Shown here: piece after piece, positions 1 through 12,949 of the stretch
How positions within the stretch are numbered: the first letter of the stretch is position 1
Layout of the letters: each line of letters starts with the position of its first letter
Assembly (NCBI GenBank): GCA_023055355.1
Contig: JALJCS010000001.1
Location: forward strand, 53,821,381-53,885,380
Direction: 5' to 3'
Source: Agelaius tricolor
Taxonomy: Eukaryota; Chordata; Aves; Passeriformes; Icteridae
Length of the DNA stretch: 64,000 bases
Notes under the pieces: model-generated
Database searches by the model: none
Told to the model about the DNA's origin: nothing
Seen by the model: the letters and a program-made list of their open reading frames with translations, nothing else
Made by a program: the position numbers and the translations under genes

Positions 1-340
1 ACCCATTGGTCAAGCTTGGATCCTTTCCACCCCTATAAAAGAAGCATACTGTACCCCATTAGGGGAGAAAGAAGAAGAGCAGAGACCCTTCACGGACCTC
101 CCCAAATAAAGCCATCTCCGTGGAACAGCCTGCGCCTTCTCCTTCTCCTCTCTCTCCGTCTGCTGCAGCCTCCAGCCCAGGGCACCACTACCTAGCAAGC
201 AGAGCTGAAATCCTGAGAGCTTGCAATCACTATAGAGCTGATAATCACCATGCTTGCTAGATGGTAGCCCTGAGGCCTTGGCATGAGCGAGCCAGCTTTG
301 GGCACCCGGTCCCTACCCAGGGACTGAGCTCCTGAGCCCT
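1..340 (+). mobile_element. LTR-like sequence of an endogenous retrovirus
   Basis: A TATA-like box (CTATAAAAG, near 33-42) is followed about 70 bp later by AATAAA (near 106-111) and a pyrimidine-rich stretch, the usual promoter, R and polyadenylation layout of a retroviral LTR. No gag, pol or env frame is seen beside it, so it is a solo or edge-truncated LTR. The left border is off the window and the right border is not defined. The family assignment (avian ERV) is inference; the signals themselves are visible. Confidence 0.4.
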
Positions 341-360
341 AGTGCTCTGCATTATGATAA

Positions 361-455
361 GGCCAAATAAGAGGCTTTATTAGAGGGGTGTGATAGAATG
401 GCTTTGGTGAGTCCTGGCACCCAGCCAGGGTGAAACCACTACACTGCTACACAAG
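361..455 (-). mobile_element. Probable LTR end fragment, minus orientation
   Basis: Read on the minus strand this begins TGTAGTGGTTTCACCC and continues with a Gly/Pro-rich 'CTGGCTGGGTGCCAGG' block that I recall as the 5' end of an abundant songbird ERVL-type LTR. Only about 95 bp can be supported and no second end was found. Its opposite orientation to the preceding LTR suggests nested or adjacent insertions. Confidence 0.3.
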
Positions 456-2282
456 GGAAATGTATTCATGTGTGGGTTGTTTTTTGGGGTTTCTTAACCT
501 TACATAGTGTTTCAAATTATGGCATACAAGATAATAACTGAAGAGATGAAGGTTAGTACAGATGGCAAGGGATTGGAACTATTTAAGCGTGGCAGTGGGT
601 GGTGCTCCAAAGAAAACAGACTGAGGAGATACAATAAATGGAGTCCCTGAAGAATTAGTCATGATACTGTCCTTTCTAATATTTTTGTTAGGTGACCCTA
701 GAACAAAAATATGAGTGTGCTAATAAAATTTGCTGATCACACAAACCTGAGGATCAACAATACAGCCTAGACTCAGAATAGATACATCATTCAGAAAACA
801 ATGGATGACCCCCAGAAGCAGACCACTAAAAAGAATAGGATTAAATATGATAGTACAAAATCATTAATTGAAGGACTTGAAAATTTTAAACTGAAGGCAT
901 CAAGTGAAAAGACAGGAGAAGAAAAATCTGCATCTGTCAGTCAGCAAGAGAATACCTGTAAGGTGTTTGATGACATATTGAAAGAAGCTAATACTCCCAG
1001 AATTTCAAAGAGGTTCTGGAATATGAAAAAGAGTGTGCTGGTCCATACAATATGCTGATCAATTACATTGAAGAATTAAATTAAACTTGAAATGGGTACT
1101 AAGGAGGGCCAGGAGAAATAGACATGACTATCTGTGTGTTACTCTATTAAACAGAGTAATTTTGCCTATTTTACTTACTGCATCAGGTTAGGCTCCTCTT
1201 TTATGCACTTCACAAGAAGTCCAGCATTATGAAACCCTAGTTCAATGTGAGCCCTTTGAATATGTCTACAATATAAAAAAGATATATTAATTTAACTTTC
1301 TCAGCAAAGAGCACATTAGAATATTAAAACAAATAGCAGCTGGTAGAAATATTTCCAAGGTCCCTAGGCTTTTCAGACAAGTGCCTTAATGGCTGAGATA
1401 TAAATTTATATCTTTTTCAGCTTAAATCTAAAGAGACCCATACCATATATAATTTCTTCAAAATCTCTTATTTCCAAGTGTGGTCTCATGAGCAGCTTAA
1501 GTAAAAGAGTAAAAGGACAGTGCAGCAAAACTTAAGCAGTCCTTTTTTATTTTTTTTTTCCAAAATTCAATGGAGATAATATTCAAATACAAAAATAATG
1601 AGAGAAATCTTGGAAAATGTGAAATAAGAGAAAAGGCACCAAAATATTCAAGGTCTTAAGCACAGTTTAGCACCAGAGTCCCAAATTAGTGTACCCTGTA
1701 CTGTCACCTTCCATTTTAGAAGATATGACAAATACAGAGACTGTTGCAAAAACAAATGTTAATTCATTTTAAAAAACACCCAAATTAAACCCAGCTTAAT
1801 TACAGCATAATGCCTGCGTTATTGTGGGTAGTTCTAGAGAGGAACATGACAAAATATTTAAGTCCATTTATTCCACTGGGGAAAAAAACCACATTTCAAC
1901 CTAGATTTAAGAGTAGAAAAATACACTGCATGAATATGATGACTTTTTGCATTTTTAATGGTTTTAGCAAAATATAATACAATGATAGAAAGCTCGGTGT
2001 CCAAACAAAATTATTTAAGAAACAACCCTTACTTTCATGAATACCTGATTAGGGATTTCACTTTTAATCCCAGTGTTAGAAGGACACAAAAATAACTTCT
2101 AGATGTGAAAGGGTCTGGTTATCCTTATTAGCATTCAATTTTCTATGTTTGTTCCCCCTTGAGACCTCCATCTTACAGTAATGCCACTCAGTGTAAGGAC
2201 TGCAAAATCCCTTTCCTCCCTAAATGTTAAGAAATATTGTTGGGCAAGGAAAGGTCTCTCTCTCCCAGAGAGTAAGCATGCT
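456..2282. other. AT-rich intergenic spacer with a reverse-transcriptase scrap
   Basis: No gene can be supported. Around 700-750 the plus strand reads approximately N-K-F-A-D-H-T-N-L, resembling the F-A-D-D-T-K-L block of CR1-type reverse transcriptase, so a decayed LINE probably lies here. An 85-codon open frame at 801-1058 has no recognised homology and is treated as a finding only. The rest is unique AT-rich sequence. Confidence 0.4.
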
Positions 2283-3437
2283 GTAGAATCATAGAATCAT
2301 TAGGGATGGAAAAGAACTCTAAGATCACCAAGTCCAACTGTTAACCCAGCACTGCCATGGTTACCATAAGACCATGTACCCAAGTGCCACATCCACATGC
2401 CATTTGAACACTTCCAGAGCTGGTGATTCCACCACTTCCCTGGGCAACCTGTTCCAATGCCAGACCAACCTTTTGGTGAAGAAATTTTTCCTAATATCCA
2501 ACCTAAACCTCCCCTGGAAAAACTGGAGGCCATTTCCTCTTATCAGTTGTTACTTGGGATAAGAGACCAACCCGCACTCCACCACAAGCTCCTTTCAGGT
2601 TGTTGTAGCGAGTGATAAGGTCTCCCACAAGACTTCTTTTCTCCAGGCTAAACACCCAGCTCCCACAGCCATTCCTTGTAAGATTTGTGCTCCAACCCTT
2701 CACTAGCTCAGTTCCCCTTCTTTGGACTCACTCCTGTGCTTCAATATCTTTGTTGTAGTGAGGGGCTCAGAACTGGACACAGGATTTGAGGTGAGGCCTC
2801 ACCAGTGCTGAGTACAGGGGGACAATCCCTGCCCTGCTCCTGCTGGCCACACCATTGCTGATCCAGGCCAGGATGCCATCGGCTTTCTTGGCCACCTGGG
2901 CACAGCTGGCTCATGCTCAGCTGCTGCTGTTTTCCAGCACCCCCAGGTCCTTTTTCCCTGGGCCACTTTCCAGCCACTCTTCCCCAGCCTGTAGCCCTGC
3001 CTGGGGCTGTTGTGACCCAAGGGCAGGACCTGGCCCTTGGCCTTGTTGAACCTTGTACCACTGGCCTCAGCCCACTGGTCCAGCCTGCCCAGATCCCCCT
3101 GCAGAGCCTTCGGGCCCTCCAGCAGATCAACACTCCCACCCAGCTTGGTGTCACCTGCAAACTGATTGAAGGTGCCCTGAATCCCCTTGTCCAGATCACT
3201 GATAAAGTTGTTAAACAGGACTGACCCCAGGACTCAGCCTACCACGAGTGACAGATTGTCAGCTGGATGCAGCACCATTCACCACCTCTCTCTGGGCCCT
3301 GCCATCCAGCCAGCTTTTTACCCAGCAAACAGCACCAGGCCAAACCATGAGCAGGCAGTTTCTCCAGGAGAATGCAGTGAGAAATGGTGTCAAAGGCTTT
3401 ACTAAAGTCCAGGCACACTATATTCACAGTCTTCTCT
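2283..3437 (-). mobile_element. CR1 LINE, 5'-truncated, with RT fragment
   Basis: The left edge carries the CR1 3' terminal signature as its reverse complement (TAGAATCATAGAATCATT). The following 1.1 kb, read on the minus strand, is typical CR1 3' UTR and ORF2 tail. The far end (about 3330-3427) encodes VNIVCLDFSKAFDTISH, the reverse-transcriptase block with the D-F-S-K-A-F-D motif. The frame is broken by stops downstream, so the copy is dead. The long plus-strand open frames within it are antisense by-products of its GC-rich composition. Confidence 0.92.
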
Positions 3438-4448
3438 ATTTGTTTTTATGACTCGCTTTGGTTATGATATTCATGTAACTATGATGACAATGCAAAAATG
3501 CATTACATGAAAGTTTCCTTCGCTGTTTCAAATTTAGAGTGTAGTGGATTGCTTCTCATAGCTACCAAGTCAAACAATAAAAGTTTTTTGTTGGACCTTC
3601 ACAAACCTTCAGTTTCTTTTGTTTTATAGTACATTAAAAATGAGCTAGAATAACTGCACATTGAAAAGACAGTCTCAATTTGGTCTAGTTTTTCATACTT
3701 GCAGCAAACTACTTTAGGAACCACCTTCTGAAACACATCCACCCTCAGAATTGTTCCTTCCCACTCCTTACAGCTCCTTCTGGCTCCTGCTGTCACACAG
3801 CAGGCTAAACAGGCAGAAATAGCTTTAAAAAACCCTACTCAAAACCTAAAGGAGAAACATTTACTGACTCCAAGATTTCAGGTTCCCTAGTCCTCCTGAC
3901 AGATTTGGTCAGATGCTTAGCTTTGCCCACTCCTCATCCCTCCTCTAGGGCTCCTCTCAAGTGCTATTTGCAGCTCCCTCTCCCCAAAATCTGACCAACA
4001 CTAAAAGCTCTCATAGTCCTTTATTACATCGGCCTTGATGTGGTTGTGCTTAACAATATTGAGTTCAAATATTCATTAAGAAACCAGGCTTCTTTTTTCT
4101 TCAGTTTTATACTGATTTTATAACTTTCCTAATATTAAAAGATAAAATTAGTCTCTGTTTAGACCAAAAGTAAAATTAAATATAGGGAGCATGCTTCAAT
4201 TTACAGCTGAAGAGAAATTTTTCTTTCATATCTGGTTGATGATTCAGAAGGTCATCATTATTCCACTTCTGCTGAAACTCTAGTTTCTGGAATACCTATA
4301 TATCTAATGATATGACACACAGGCAAAAAATGTCTCACACACAATAAAGTTGCCAGTGTAGGAGAATTAAGAGATCAAGAGGAAGTAAAACTATACTATC
4401 ATTCCACAGAGAAAAGTGGTCCCATTCAGGACAGAGCCAAGTAGAATA

Positions 4449-4587
4449 GTAGGTGTAATATTAAGAAAGGTAGGTGAAATATTAAGAAATTAATATTTAT
4501 TATTAAATAAAATATTAGTCATTAATATTTAATAATTAAGAAATTAATATTGAGAAATATTAAGTAGGAGAAATATTAAGAAATATA
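4449..4587. repeat. Imperfect AT-rich tandem repeat
   Basis: The motif GAAATATTAAGAAA and close variants (TTAATATT, TATTAAG) recur at least six times over about 140 bp, with an inverted component that could fold. No coding content. Confidence 0.6.
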
Positions 4588-6725
4588 ATTGGTCTCTGGT
4601 TGGATAAACACAGAGCCTTTTGTAAACCAATTAAGATCTAGTTAATTGCAAATAAATTTTTTCATCCTTATGCTCCTGATCTCATAAAATTTCAGAATTA
4701 ACAGGAAATAATAATTACAAGCCTAAAATACTCTTCCCCCTCTTTCCTGCCTTTGTTCTCTTTTGCCCTCCCATGTCACCCCTCTAGCTTTGGTACATCT
4801 GGAGCACAACACAGGAAATGGTGAGAGATCATTTGCTCAGTGTGTGTACCTCTCTCTACTGACAGTGTATATGAGCTGTGCCAACACTGCAGAAACATGG
4901 AATACTCTCTTATCTGCAAGGGAGATCTACAGAGCTGCAAGGGTACCCATGGCTCTGCACATCCTGCCATTTACAGCTGGGGCCATCTTTTCTGTAATAG
5001 AAAAATAAACAGCTGTACAGCGCTGACAGTCAACTTCTTCAGTCTGTAGTCATCCAGAAATGTTGCTGTTTCTTTCCTGAGGGGCTAGTTACGTGGCCAG
5101 TCGGTGATCTGTCAGTTTTGGTGTTGGATGGGTTGTCTTTGGTGTGTTCAAACACATTCCGGCATTGGTATTATGAGTCTTAAGACTTCTTCCAGGAACC
5201 TTACACTTCTTGTTACTAACACCTAGAATTGCTCAAGCACAAAAAGCTAAAAGCGAGCAGTAATGCTCTAAAATGTTCTAAAACTTTAAATTCTTTTTCA
5301 CCAGGCAGCAATTTTATAGTCTGTTTCTAGTCTTAATCTTCTTTTTAGTGCTAAGCAATCAGAAGTAAGAAAATTACTTTTTCCATCTATATGAAAAATA
5401 AAATCCCTAATATTCACAGACCATGGGAGGGGGTTGCCCCTCATATTAAAACTTAATTGGTAGGTGTTGAAGTTTTTTGTTTGTTTAGGGAATGTACTGA
5501 ATTTTACCATTACATATCTGTAAACCAAAAAGGCTACTCATCTGGGGGCCAAGGAGGGAAAAACTTTCTGTATGTCTCACTTCCATGCATTATGAGCAAC
5601 ACTGTACGGAGAAAGATGCAGAAATCCCCAGTGCAGACTGAAATACAGTAAGATTGAATGTTGTATGGTCTTTCACACAGTATGATGCATGTGATTTGAG
5701 GAACAGGTACCCTACAATCACATGCATTTTGTATTATGAGGAAATAAAGAGGAAAAAATTAATAAATCTTACTTCTTATCAACAATGAATTCTTTTCATT
5801 TACACTCACTAAAATCTATGTAACTTAATATGGAGCAACTTCTAAAGCAGGCTCATGGTGTGGAGATACACAGACCTACCAGTAACATCTGACAGCAAGA
5901 CCACATTTCAGACTCATCATTTTAATGTGACACTGCTGTGTACCTATGCTTAAAGAGAAAACACTGAATACCTAAACAGCTACGAAATTTCTGAGCTAAA
6001 TATATTCCAAAATCTCCAACAGTGAATATCTCTTTAGAAGGACACTTTGAAGCTGAATATTCATCTCTAGCTGAAAGCATATCTGATGGTCCAAAGCGTG
6101 GTAAATCTCTGACCTACCACTGCCCAGGCTGCAACAATTTTTTTTAAGCAGCTTAAAATATTGGCAAGAGCTCCCCTTACTGGTCTGCTTTCAAACTATC
6201 AGCTCTTCAGTCCTGAAAATATTTTATTTGAAACAAAGATGGGTAAAACATTACTTATATTCCACATTTCGGAAAAAAAAAAAAAAACACCTAAAAACCA
6301 AACAAAAACCCAGGTCTATGTCAAATTTATATCACATATCCTATTGTTTACATTTCTGATTAGCTGCTAGGTCATAAACCCAAAGATAATGACTTAGTTT
6401 AGGAAGAAATTGTTCTTCCATCACTGTGAACCTTAACTTATTTTGAATCCTTGATTTTGTACAGCACATACAGGCCTTGCTACAGCCTAAATTACAGAAC
6501 AAACATCCAATTCTAACATACTGAGTAATGCACTCATTTCACAGTAACCACCAGCAGCTTCAATGGGATCATTTGTGGGATAGTCAGGAGTCAGCATGGA
6601 AATTTGGAACTACAAAAAAAATCTATTATGAAAGCTTACTGCTTTCTTTAATGGCCTATTGTTTGAATTTAAGAGCAAAACATACCTCTCAGACTGTGCT
6701 GGTTTATATGATTAAAGAGTGCTTG

Positions 6726-6772
6726 AAATACATATATAGATACAGATATAGATATGTATGTATGTATACCCA
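6726..6772. repeat. Microsatellite, TATA/GATA/TATG mixture
   Basis: A run of ATACATATATAGATACAGAT-type sequence passes into repeated TATG units. It is a compound tetranucleotide/dinucleotide microsatellite. Confidence 0.7.
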
Positions 6773-9700
6773 TTCATATATGATTTTTAGTGCCCTGTAT
6801 TTGTAAATTCAGCCTAGGGGCTGACCGAACTTTTATGGTGAAGATGCCAACTAAGAAAGGTTAAATATAAGTAATTGTAATGACACCATGAAATACCATT
6901 ATCTTTAATTCATAGCAAACAATCTTGTTTACTTCAGCTCACAGTAAACAATCCTGTTAATGCATAAAATACATGTTCTCTGAATTGTTCTCACGCACAT
7001 GAGGTGGCCCTGCAGAGCTGAGTGAGAAAAAAACTGTAAAATCTGTTGTTATGGCACATTAGGAAAAAAAAAGAGGGAATTAGAGGATATGCTTTTGAAT
7101 GTACCCTATAAACCTGGAAAGACTGTAAAACAGAATTTCTTAATGTATAACAGCACTTGGAGGAGGTTTAGCACAGCACATCAGACAGCATCTAGCTCTC
7201 ACCACTAAGTACCAAAAGCTAAAAATCTGAAATACCCCCCCCCCCCAAGTCCTCCAATTATCATTATAAGTAGATTAAACAAATAAACAAAAACCACTAT
7301 TATTCAAATGGATTCAGATGCCTACTTTTTTTGGTGAAACACAGGCAGTTTAGCTACAGAATCAAATCCACTCTCTGGTAAAATGGTAGAATTTCCTAAA
7401 GCATTCGCTATTTTCTTTCTTGAGGACACATCCATTCTCTCTAGTGATTGTTGGTCATTTCCTCCTTTACCATACTGGAATTATTCTTCCTGGGCCAGTT
7501 GTTGTACCAGAGAGAAGGAAGAGGGACTCAGGCATTGGTCACAAGTAAACCAAGTCATTACAACCCCTATCTATACCAACCAACCAGGGTCATACTCATT
7601 GTTCTGCCAACCCCTCTGCTAAAATAACCCCCTCTCCAGAATTAGCTTATCCCACAATTTATAAGACTAAATATGTTACAGCATTTAGACTTATTTGCTT
7701 TTTACACAACTTTCTTTGAAGGCCATTAATAAGCAAAATTTTTAAAAAATCAGAGGTTTTGAACAAAAAAACCAAAATGCCCAGAAGTATAATCTTCAAT
7801 AAAAATGAAATGTTATTGCTTTATTTCACTAGGAAGCTGCACTTCCAGTTTCCATCCCTGTCTTCCCACATAACATGTTAAGTTGTTCAAATTCTCTTAC
7901 CTTGCTTTAGAGATCTGTCTCATCCTCTATCAAATACAACTCTTTAGCTTCTGCATGTGTTAACAAAAGAATTTATGAGCATGTTCAAGTTACAATAACT
8001 ACACAAGAACAACTGTTTACATCACAAAATGCTAACAAGTGAACTTGCAATCTTATTTAGATCTAAGTATAAATAAGTAGCAAGTAATAAAGGAAGTTCA
8101 AGTAAATGTCTTTTATGTAATTGTACTACCATGCTCTTCTTCCAGTACACAAAATACTTTCAACTCAAACTGAGAGATAAAAGTGAGTAGTGAAAGCCCT
8201 TCAAGATAAAATTTGGTGCTTTTACAAGAAGCAACAAGTCTGTCATTCAAACTCTATTTTTGCTGCTCAAGCAGGACCTGAGGACACTAATTCTTTGATA
8301 GACACTAGTAAAAAAGTAAACATATTAGTTATGGATACAAACATTAAATTAACATACAATATTCCAAATACAGTGAGAGCTGACTTTCTCACCCCATCAA
8401 CTCTTTTATCAAAGCATGGATATATTTAAACAGATCTCCTACAGCTTTTATTCTCAAATGTTTCCAGACTTTAAAAAATGTATCTTTAACATAGTGTTTC
8501 ATTCCAAGCTGTACTCACCAATAATATTTCACACCTGAATGAAAACCAGCACAAACGTTTAAAATCTGTAAGTGTAAATACGGATTATCTCAAAATGTAT
8601 AAATATTTTTAACATTAGTTTCTATTCTTCTCCCATTTGGGCAAATATTTTTGTTGTTGTTGAAACATTAAAGTTCTAGGACTATATACATTTAAAAACA
8701 ATCAAAACCTTTCAGAGGTCCAAGTTTATTCAAATCACAGAAACCCTTGCTTGGGTTTTTTGTTTGTTTGCTTTTTAAAATCATACACATACTAAATTTC
8801 TAAAAGTTTCCTCATTGTATTTCCTTCACCATACTACTGATTCAAGATTCTTTTTTCTCTAGGAACTACAGTGAACTCAGCTCCTTAGACTACATACGAT
8901 GATACCAACTTATATCTTTACATCTTTTGTTTATTCTTCCAGCACAGAATTGCTTATGCCTTGTTAAGGTAAAGGAAGGATCAAAAGTATTGACAGGTTT
9001 AGAAGTTAAAAGTCCATTAACTTGTTTGCTCAAAAAAAACCAAATTGTAGGCAGAGAGTATAAGAATGCATGCCCAACTGTTTAGTTTATACAGTTTGGA
9101 ACTTCTATCCCTCTGTATTGCCTAAGCTGTTTATCAATTGTAAATATAAGCTAAAATACAGGGAATACAGCAGCAAAGCTGTACAGTTCACCAAGAGAAA
9201 ACGACAAGAACTGCAAGAAGTTTATTGCGGACTGAAAAGGAAAGTCACAATAGAAATGGAGCACTAGACGTGCAAAATACAGAGAAGCTTAACATGTGGA
9301 ATTCCAAACCTGACTTTTCAAATGCTGTAATTTGAAGAGAGTGATGGATGATTTACCTTTCAGCAGAATCTGGATGGAAAACAAACTAGGATTCCAAAGA
9401 AAGGAAACAGACACTTCTAAATAAATTGTACTAAGCTATAATGCCATGTAAAACTACTGATTATTTCTCCATTAAATGAGCACCTAATAATATTCAAAAA
9501 AATAATAATTATGAGGTCAATGTTTGATCTGTCTCTTGAGATAAATCTCAAGAAATAGGTAAGAAACCAAAAACCATTTATAAATAAGATTTAAACTTCT
9601 TATTTCAGGTAAAGACATGTAGCTGGTTCTTAATCTACATGACTGGGGAAGCACCCACTTGTGAAAGAATTTGGACCCAAAGTCATTGTTCTATACAGTC

Positions 9701-11089
9701 AGAGAAAAGGGAAAGTATCAGAAATGTCATTAAGTTATATTTTACAGGGCTATTTGCTCATCCACATGAGCCTGAACATACACAATTCTACAGAATTTTC
9801 TTTGGACAGCTTTTTGATTAAAAACATCTAGTGAAACTTTCTCCTGAAGATTCCTTCTTCCTGAGAAAAAAATGCAAACCAAAAAACCAATCTGAACAAA
9901 AAACAAGTACAAACCTACCAATTAATCTGATATCTACTGGACAAGAGAAAACAAACAGTAGTGGCAGTGTCAGTAAGGAAAACTGTTCCTTATAAAAGCC
10001 TTTCTCTTTACGCTTGTTCTTTTTCTCAAAGAAAAAAAGGTGGCATCTATCTAATGTGCATGAGTAGGTCTGAAAACCAAGCCACTGTCTGAGCTAATAT
10101 TACAAATACCATGTAAAAAAACCCCAAACAACGAAACCATGACACTACAAAGCTTTCTCCTTTGCAGCAAAAGGTAATATGGGAAAAAGAACTAAGCTAA
10201 AAAAAACCCCAAAACCATACCCAAAAATTCAAACCCAGCTTTCTTGTTTGTTAGGTACAGCATGGGAGTCTGAGTACATAACTTATTGTGACTATCAGCT
10301 TCAGTGAAAAAATACAATCATATCTATAGGACTGGTCTCCCATTTCTGTTACCCCTTTAATTTATGATGATCTAGGGCAATAGATTTTGTTGTCCCAATC
10401 ACTCCATATCCCTCCTTCCCTTCCAAACTCCCACCACTTCTCCCCAAACTCCGAACAACTCAGACAGCACAGCCTTGGTAAAAGCCGGCGTGGAGGATGG
10501 GGCATGTTTTTACATTTGTAACATGTTTTAACAAAAAAACCCCAACGCTCCCAACCCCAAACAACACAACAAAACACTCAGACCAACTCTCATTCTGCTG
10601 TACAAAACCAAGTTAGAGCAGTACCTGACCATGCCTCCAGTTTAGAGATGTCCCATCAAGCACAGATTCAACAGACATTCTTTACTTTCTATCAGTCACG
10701 CTATAATCAGATTCAATCACACACAGGAACACAACAGGTCAAAAGACCTCATAGAGCATTCCAATACAGAAACACTACACTACTTTTTGTGTCATATCAT
10801 CTTGCAAGATAAAAACCTAAATGAAAACCAGAGCATGCATCAAAAATTCTCAAGGGAACTCCTCAAGTGTATAATTTTAAGTCTTTTAATAAAGATACCA
10901 CATTCTTTCAAAATGAGAAACAAAATCCAATTCCAGACTATTTTGTCTATGAAAATGATGCATTTTCTATAGTAGCCACTTCTATGTAGAACTTACATGC
11001 CACAGTGTTATCTATTAAAACAGGAACAACTCAAACTATTGAAATTCACTGTTCCAAAACTTGCAGTAATCTCATTTCTCTGCTTATTC

Positions 11090-11270
11090 TCACTTCTGAG
11101 TAATAGGAAACGAGTTCTGGTCCATTAGCTCGCCCACTCTCTCCTGGAGGAAGTTGACCAACTCAGCTAACACAAAGACATGAGTTTCATCCAGGTCTTG
11201 TATGATGAACTTCTTTCCCAAAGCATTTGACTCATCCAAGTAGAGTAGAAACTGCTTCATTGCAGGGTCA
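11090..11270 (-). CDS. GTF2H5: GTF2H5 last coding exon
   Basis: Carries residues 12-71 and the TGA stop (11090-11092). It follows acceptor TCTCTACAG. It encodes [14 protein letters not shown], the [14 protein letters not shown] strand region and the VGELMDQN helix, close to human p8 along its whole length. The 60 residues here form the bulk of the p8 alpha/beta fold that pairs with the p52 C-terminus. Confidence 0.97.
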
Positions 11271-12888
11271 CTGTAGAGACAAACACACATCAGACTCCAA
11301 CTCACAGTTACAGCAGCAAGCAGAAGAAACGCCATTCAAAGACATTCCCAAAGGGTTTAGAAAAAGTGGAATTAATTTTCTCAGCTTAAATACAGTTTGT
11401 TTAGTAAAAGTCGTCTCTTTCCAAGTAGTTTTGGTTACTATAGAGACAAAAATAAAATGGTAATAAAGTCTAATGAGTAGAACCAATCTCTGCTTGATTA
11501 GCAGAGAAGATTTTGTTTGCTGCTGCTAAGGCAGCTTCAAAAACACTCAAACCAAAACTAAAACTCAAAATTCCAACCCTTAATAAAGCAAGACTGAACT
11601 TACATTTCTGATTTCAGCAATAGCCTCATAAAAACATGTTTCCTTAAAGCATAAGGATAACCAGAAGAGAGGAGAACACAGATCTCACACAAGTAGTGGA
11701 GCACAGACAAAGAATGCTCACATAAGAATTATACATTTCTCACACTCTAACTGAACAATCACAATGTCACCTTCTAAATAAAATTTACATGTTTAGAAGA
11801 AAACATTTTGGAAGTATGGAACTGCTTTTGTGCAGACATAGATTGCACACATATTAAGAGATTAAGTGTACAGCAGAAATCTTACACATCATTTAATGCT
11901 ATACAATGACTCCACAAATCTTGAGTGATGCTTCCTTTAATTTTGGAGGTAGCCAGGGGCCTGAGTCTCAATCCAGAGGTGAGATTATATGAAAACAGGT
12001 ACATTGCACCTACACCAAAAGCTGACATTTACCAACTCCAAGCACATTCCTTTTGAATATGATCTACAAACAGAACCATATGTTTGCCTTGCATTGAATT
12101 CAATCTAGAGCTGATTAAAAAAAAAAAAAACAAAACAGGAAAGGAGAAATGAAAGATTACCTTGCCTCCCTCAAGAATCAGTAGAGAAATACTTTGTTCA
12201 TAAACAACAACAGCAAGAAACTCTGTTTGCAAGCAATACAAAGAACAAGAGGGAGCATCTAACATTTTCAAGGAAAAATTGCCAGGATAACTGGATCACT
12301 TGTACTAGGATCAGTCATACCTGTCAAGCCTATACATAACTTACATATACAGCTAAAATTTTAACTCGCGTACCTTTCAAAAAATGTTAGGGGGAGAATA
12401 TTAGGGGACCATAAGACATGGTAGAATATAGCTTTGAAGCATAGCTTCTCATAGTTAATGCTCATTTTAAGTATTTTACATCCTTTTCTCTACTTAATTA
12501 AAATAATCTGCAGACTGTTATATATTTTGAAAAAAAAATGGATTTTTTTATAAGAATGTGATTGCTAACTTCTTCGCCATCCTATTTTTTACCCCATATT
12601 CATATGCAGTTTTCTTTTCTTAAAGAGGTTAGACATAAGTGGAAAACAGTCACTTGAATAGAAAAACAGGAGTTTGGCATTAAGATTTTCTACAATTGCC
12701 TTCTCTTTCTTCCCCCAAAGGCTGCACTTTTCTCTGCTTGTTCAGTACCACCCTTCCCACAATAATTCCTTTTGTCTGGGCTCTTCAGTTAATTCCAGGT
12801 CTAAAGAAACACAGTCTTTGACACAAGGAGAGGCAGGAAATGCTGTTACTCACCACTCAACCAGAACACCTTTCAGAACATTCACCAT
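11090..12888 (-). CDS. GTF2H5: GTF2H5: TFIIH core subunit p8/TTDA (complete coding region, two coding exons)
   Basis: Encodes the smallest core subunit of TFIIH, the complex for RNA polymerase II initiation and nucleotide-excision repair. In the family p8 binds the p52 subunit, stabilises TFIIH and stimulates XPB ATPase in the nucleus. Coding parts are 12888-12854 ([11 protein letters not shown] plus two bases) and 11270-11090. Joined through a GT-AG intron they restore a Cys codon (VE-C-DPAMKQ) and give 71 residues, the length I know for human p8, ending NSFPITQK. The start is the family's conserved Met. The gene is head-to-head with SERAC1 and shares its CpG-island promoter; exon 1 is noncoding. 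The 1.58-kb intron between the coding exons holds a degraded copy of SERAC1 exon 3. A possible poly(A) signal (ATTAAA on the minus strand) lies at 10885-10890. Confidence 0.97.
12265..12628 (+). pseudogene. Degraded duplicate of SERAC1 exon 3, intron 3 and exon 4 acceptor
   Basis: This 364-bp stretch lines up almost collinearly with SERAC1 18345-18706. The exon-3 counterpart (12273-12309) is 37 bp, exactly the length of the real exon. It would encode [13 protein letters not shown] against [13 protein letters not shown], and keeps the acceptor TTTTCAAG. The donor is destroyed (GG followed by ATCAGT instead of GTAAGT). Shared blocks run through the intron (TTTCAAAAAATG, ACATGGTAGAATATAG, CCTTTTCTCTACTT, ATATTCATATGCAG) to the exon-4 acceptor TTAAAGAGG, then similarity stops. 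It lies upstream of the SERAC1 promoter, antisense inside the GTF2H5 intron, so it cannot be part of the normal SERAC1 transcript. Confidence 0.9.
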
Positions 12889-12949
12889 TTTCCCGGCTCC
12901 CTCACGAACGCTGAAGAGTTGGCAAGAGCAACCCCTGCTCTGGATCACA
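12854..12949 (-). CDS. GTF2H5: GTF2H5 first coding exon with 5' UTR
   Basis: The acceptor is TTTTCACAG next to base 12949. 61 bases of UTR precede the ATG at 12888-12886, and 35 coding bases end at donor GTGAGT. The coding part is [11 protein letters not shown]. The start context (-3 A, +4 G) is strong. Confidence 0.93.

Larger units (their letters stand above)
3438..10350. other. Gene-poor intergenic spacer
   Basis: About 6.9 kb of AT-rich sequence between the CR1 and the GTF2H5 3' end. Open frames are short (under 95 codons), lack family signatures and have no splice-consistent partners. It contains simple repeats (listed separately), an oligo-C run near 7237-7246 and A-rich tracts. By synteny the TULP4 promoter would lie to the left of the window, so this is probably the GTF2H5-TULP4 spacer. 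Regulatory elements cannot be judged from one sequence. Confidence 0.5.

Noticed and set aside
2741..3224. Open frames of 103-152 codons on both strands
   Set aside because: They lie wholly within the CR1 copy and are not in the reverse-transcriptase frame except for the short fragment noted.
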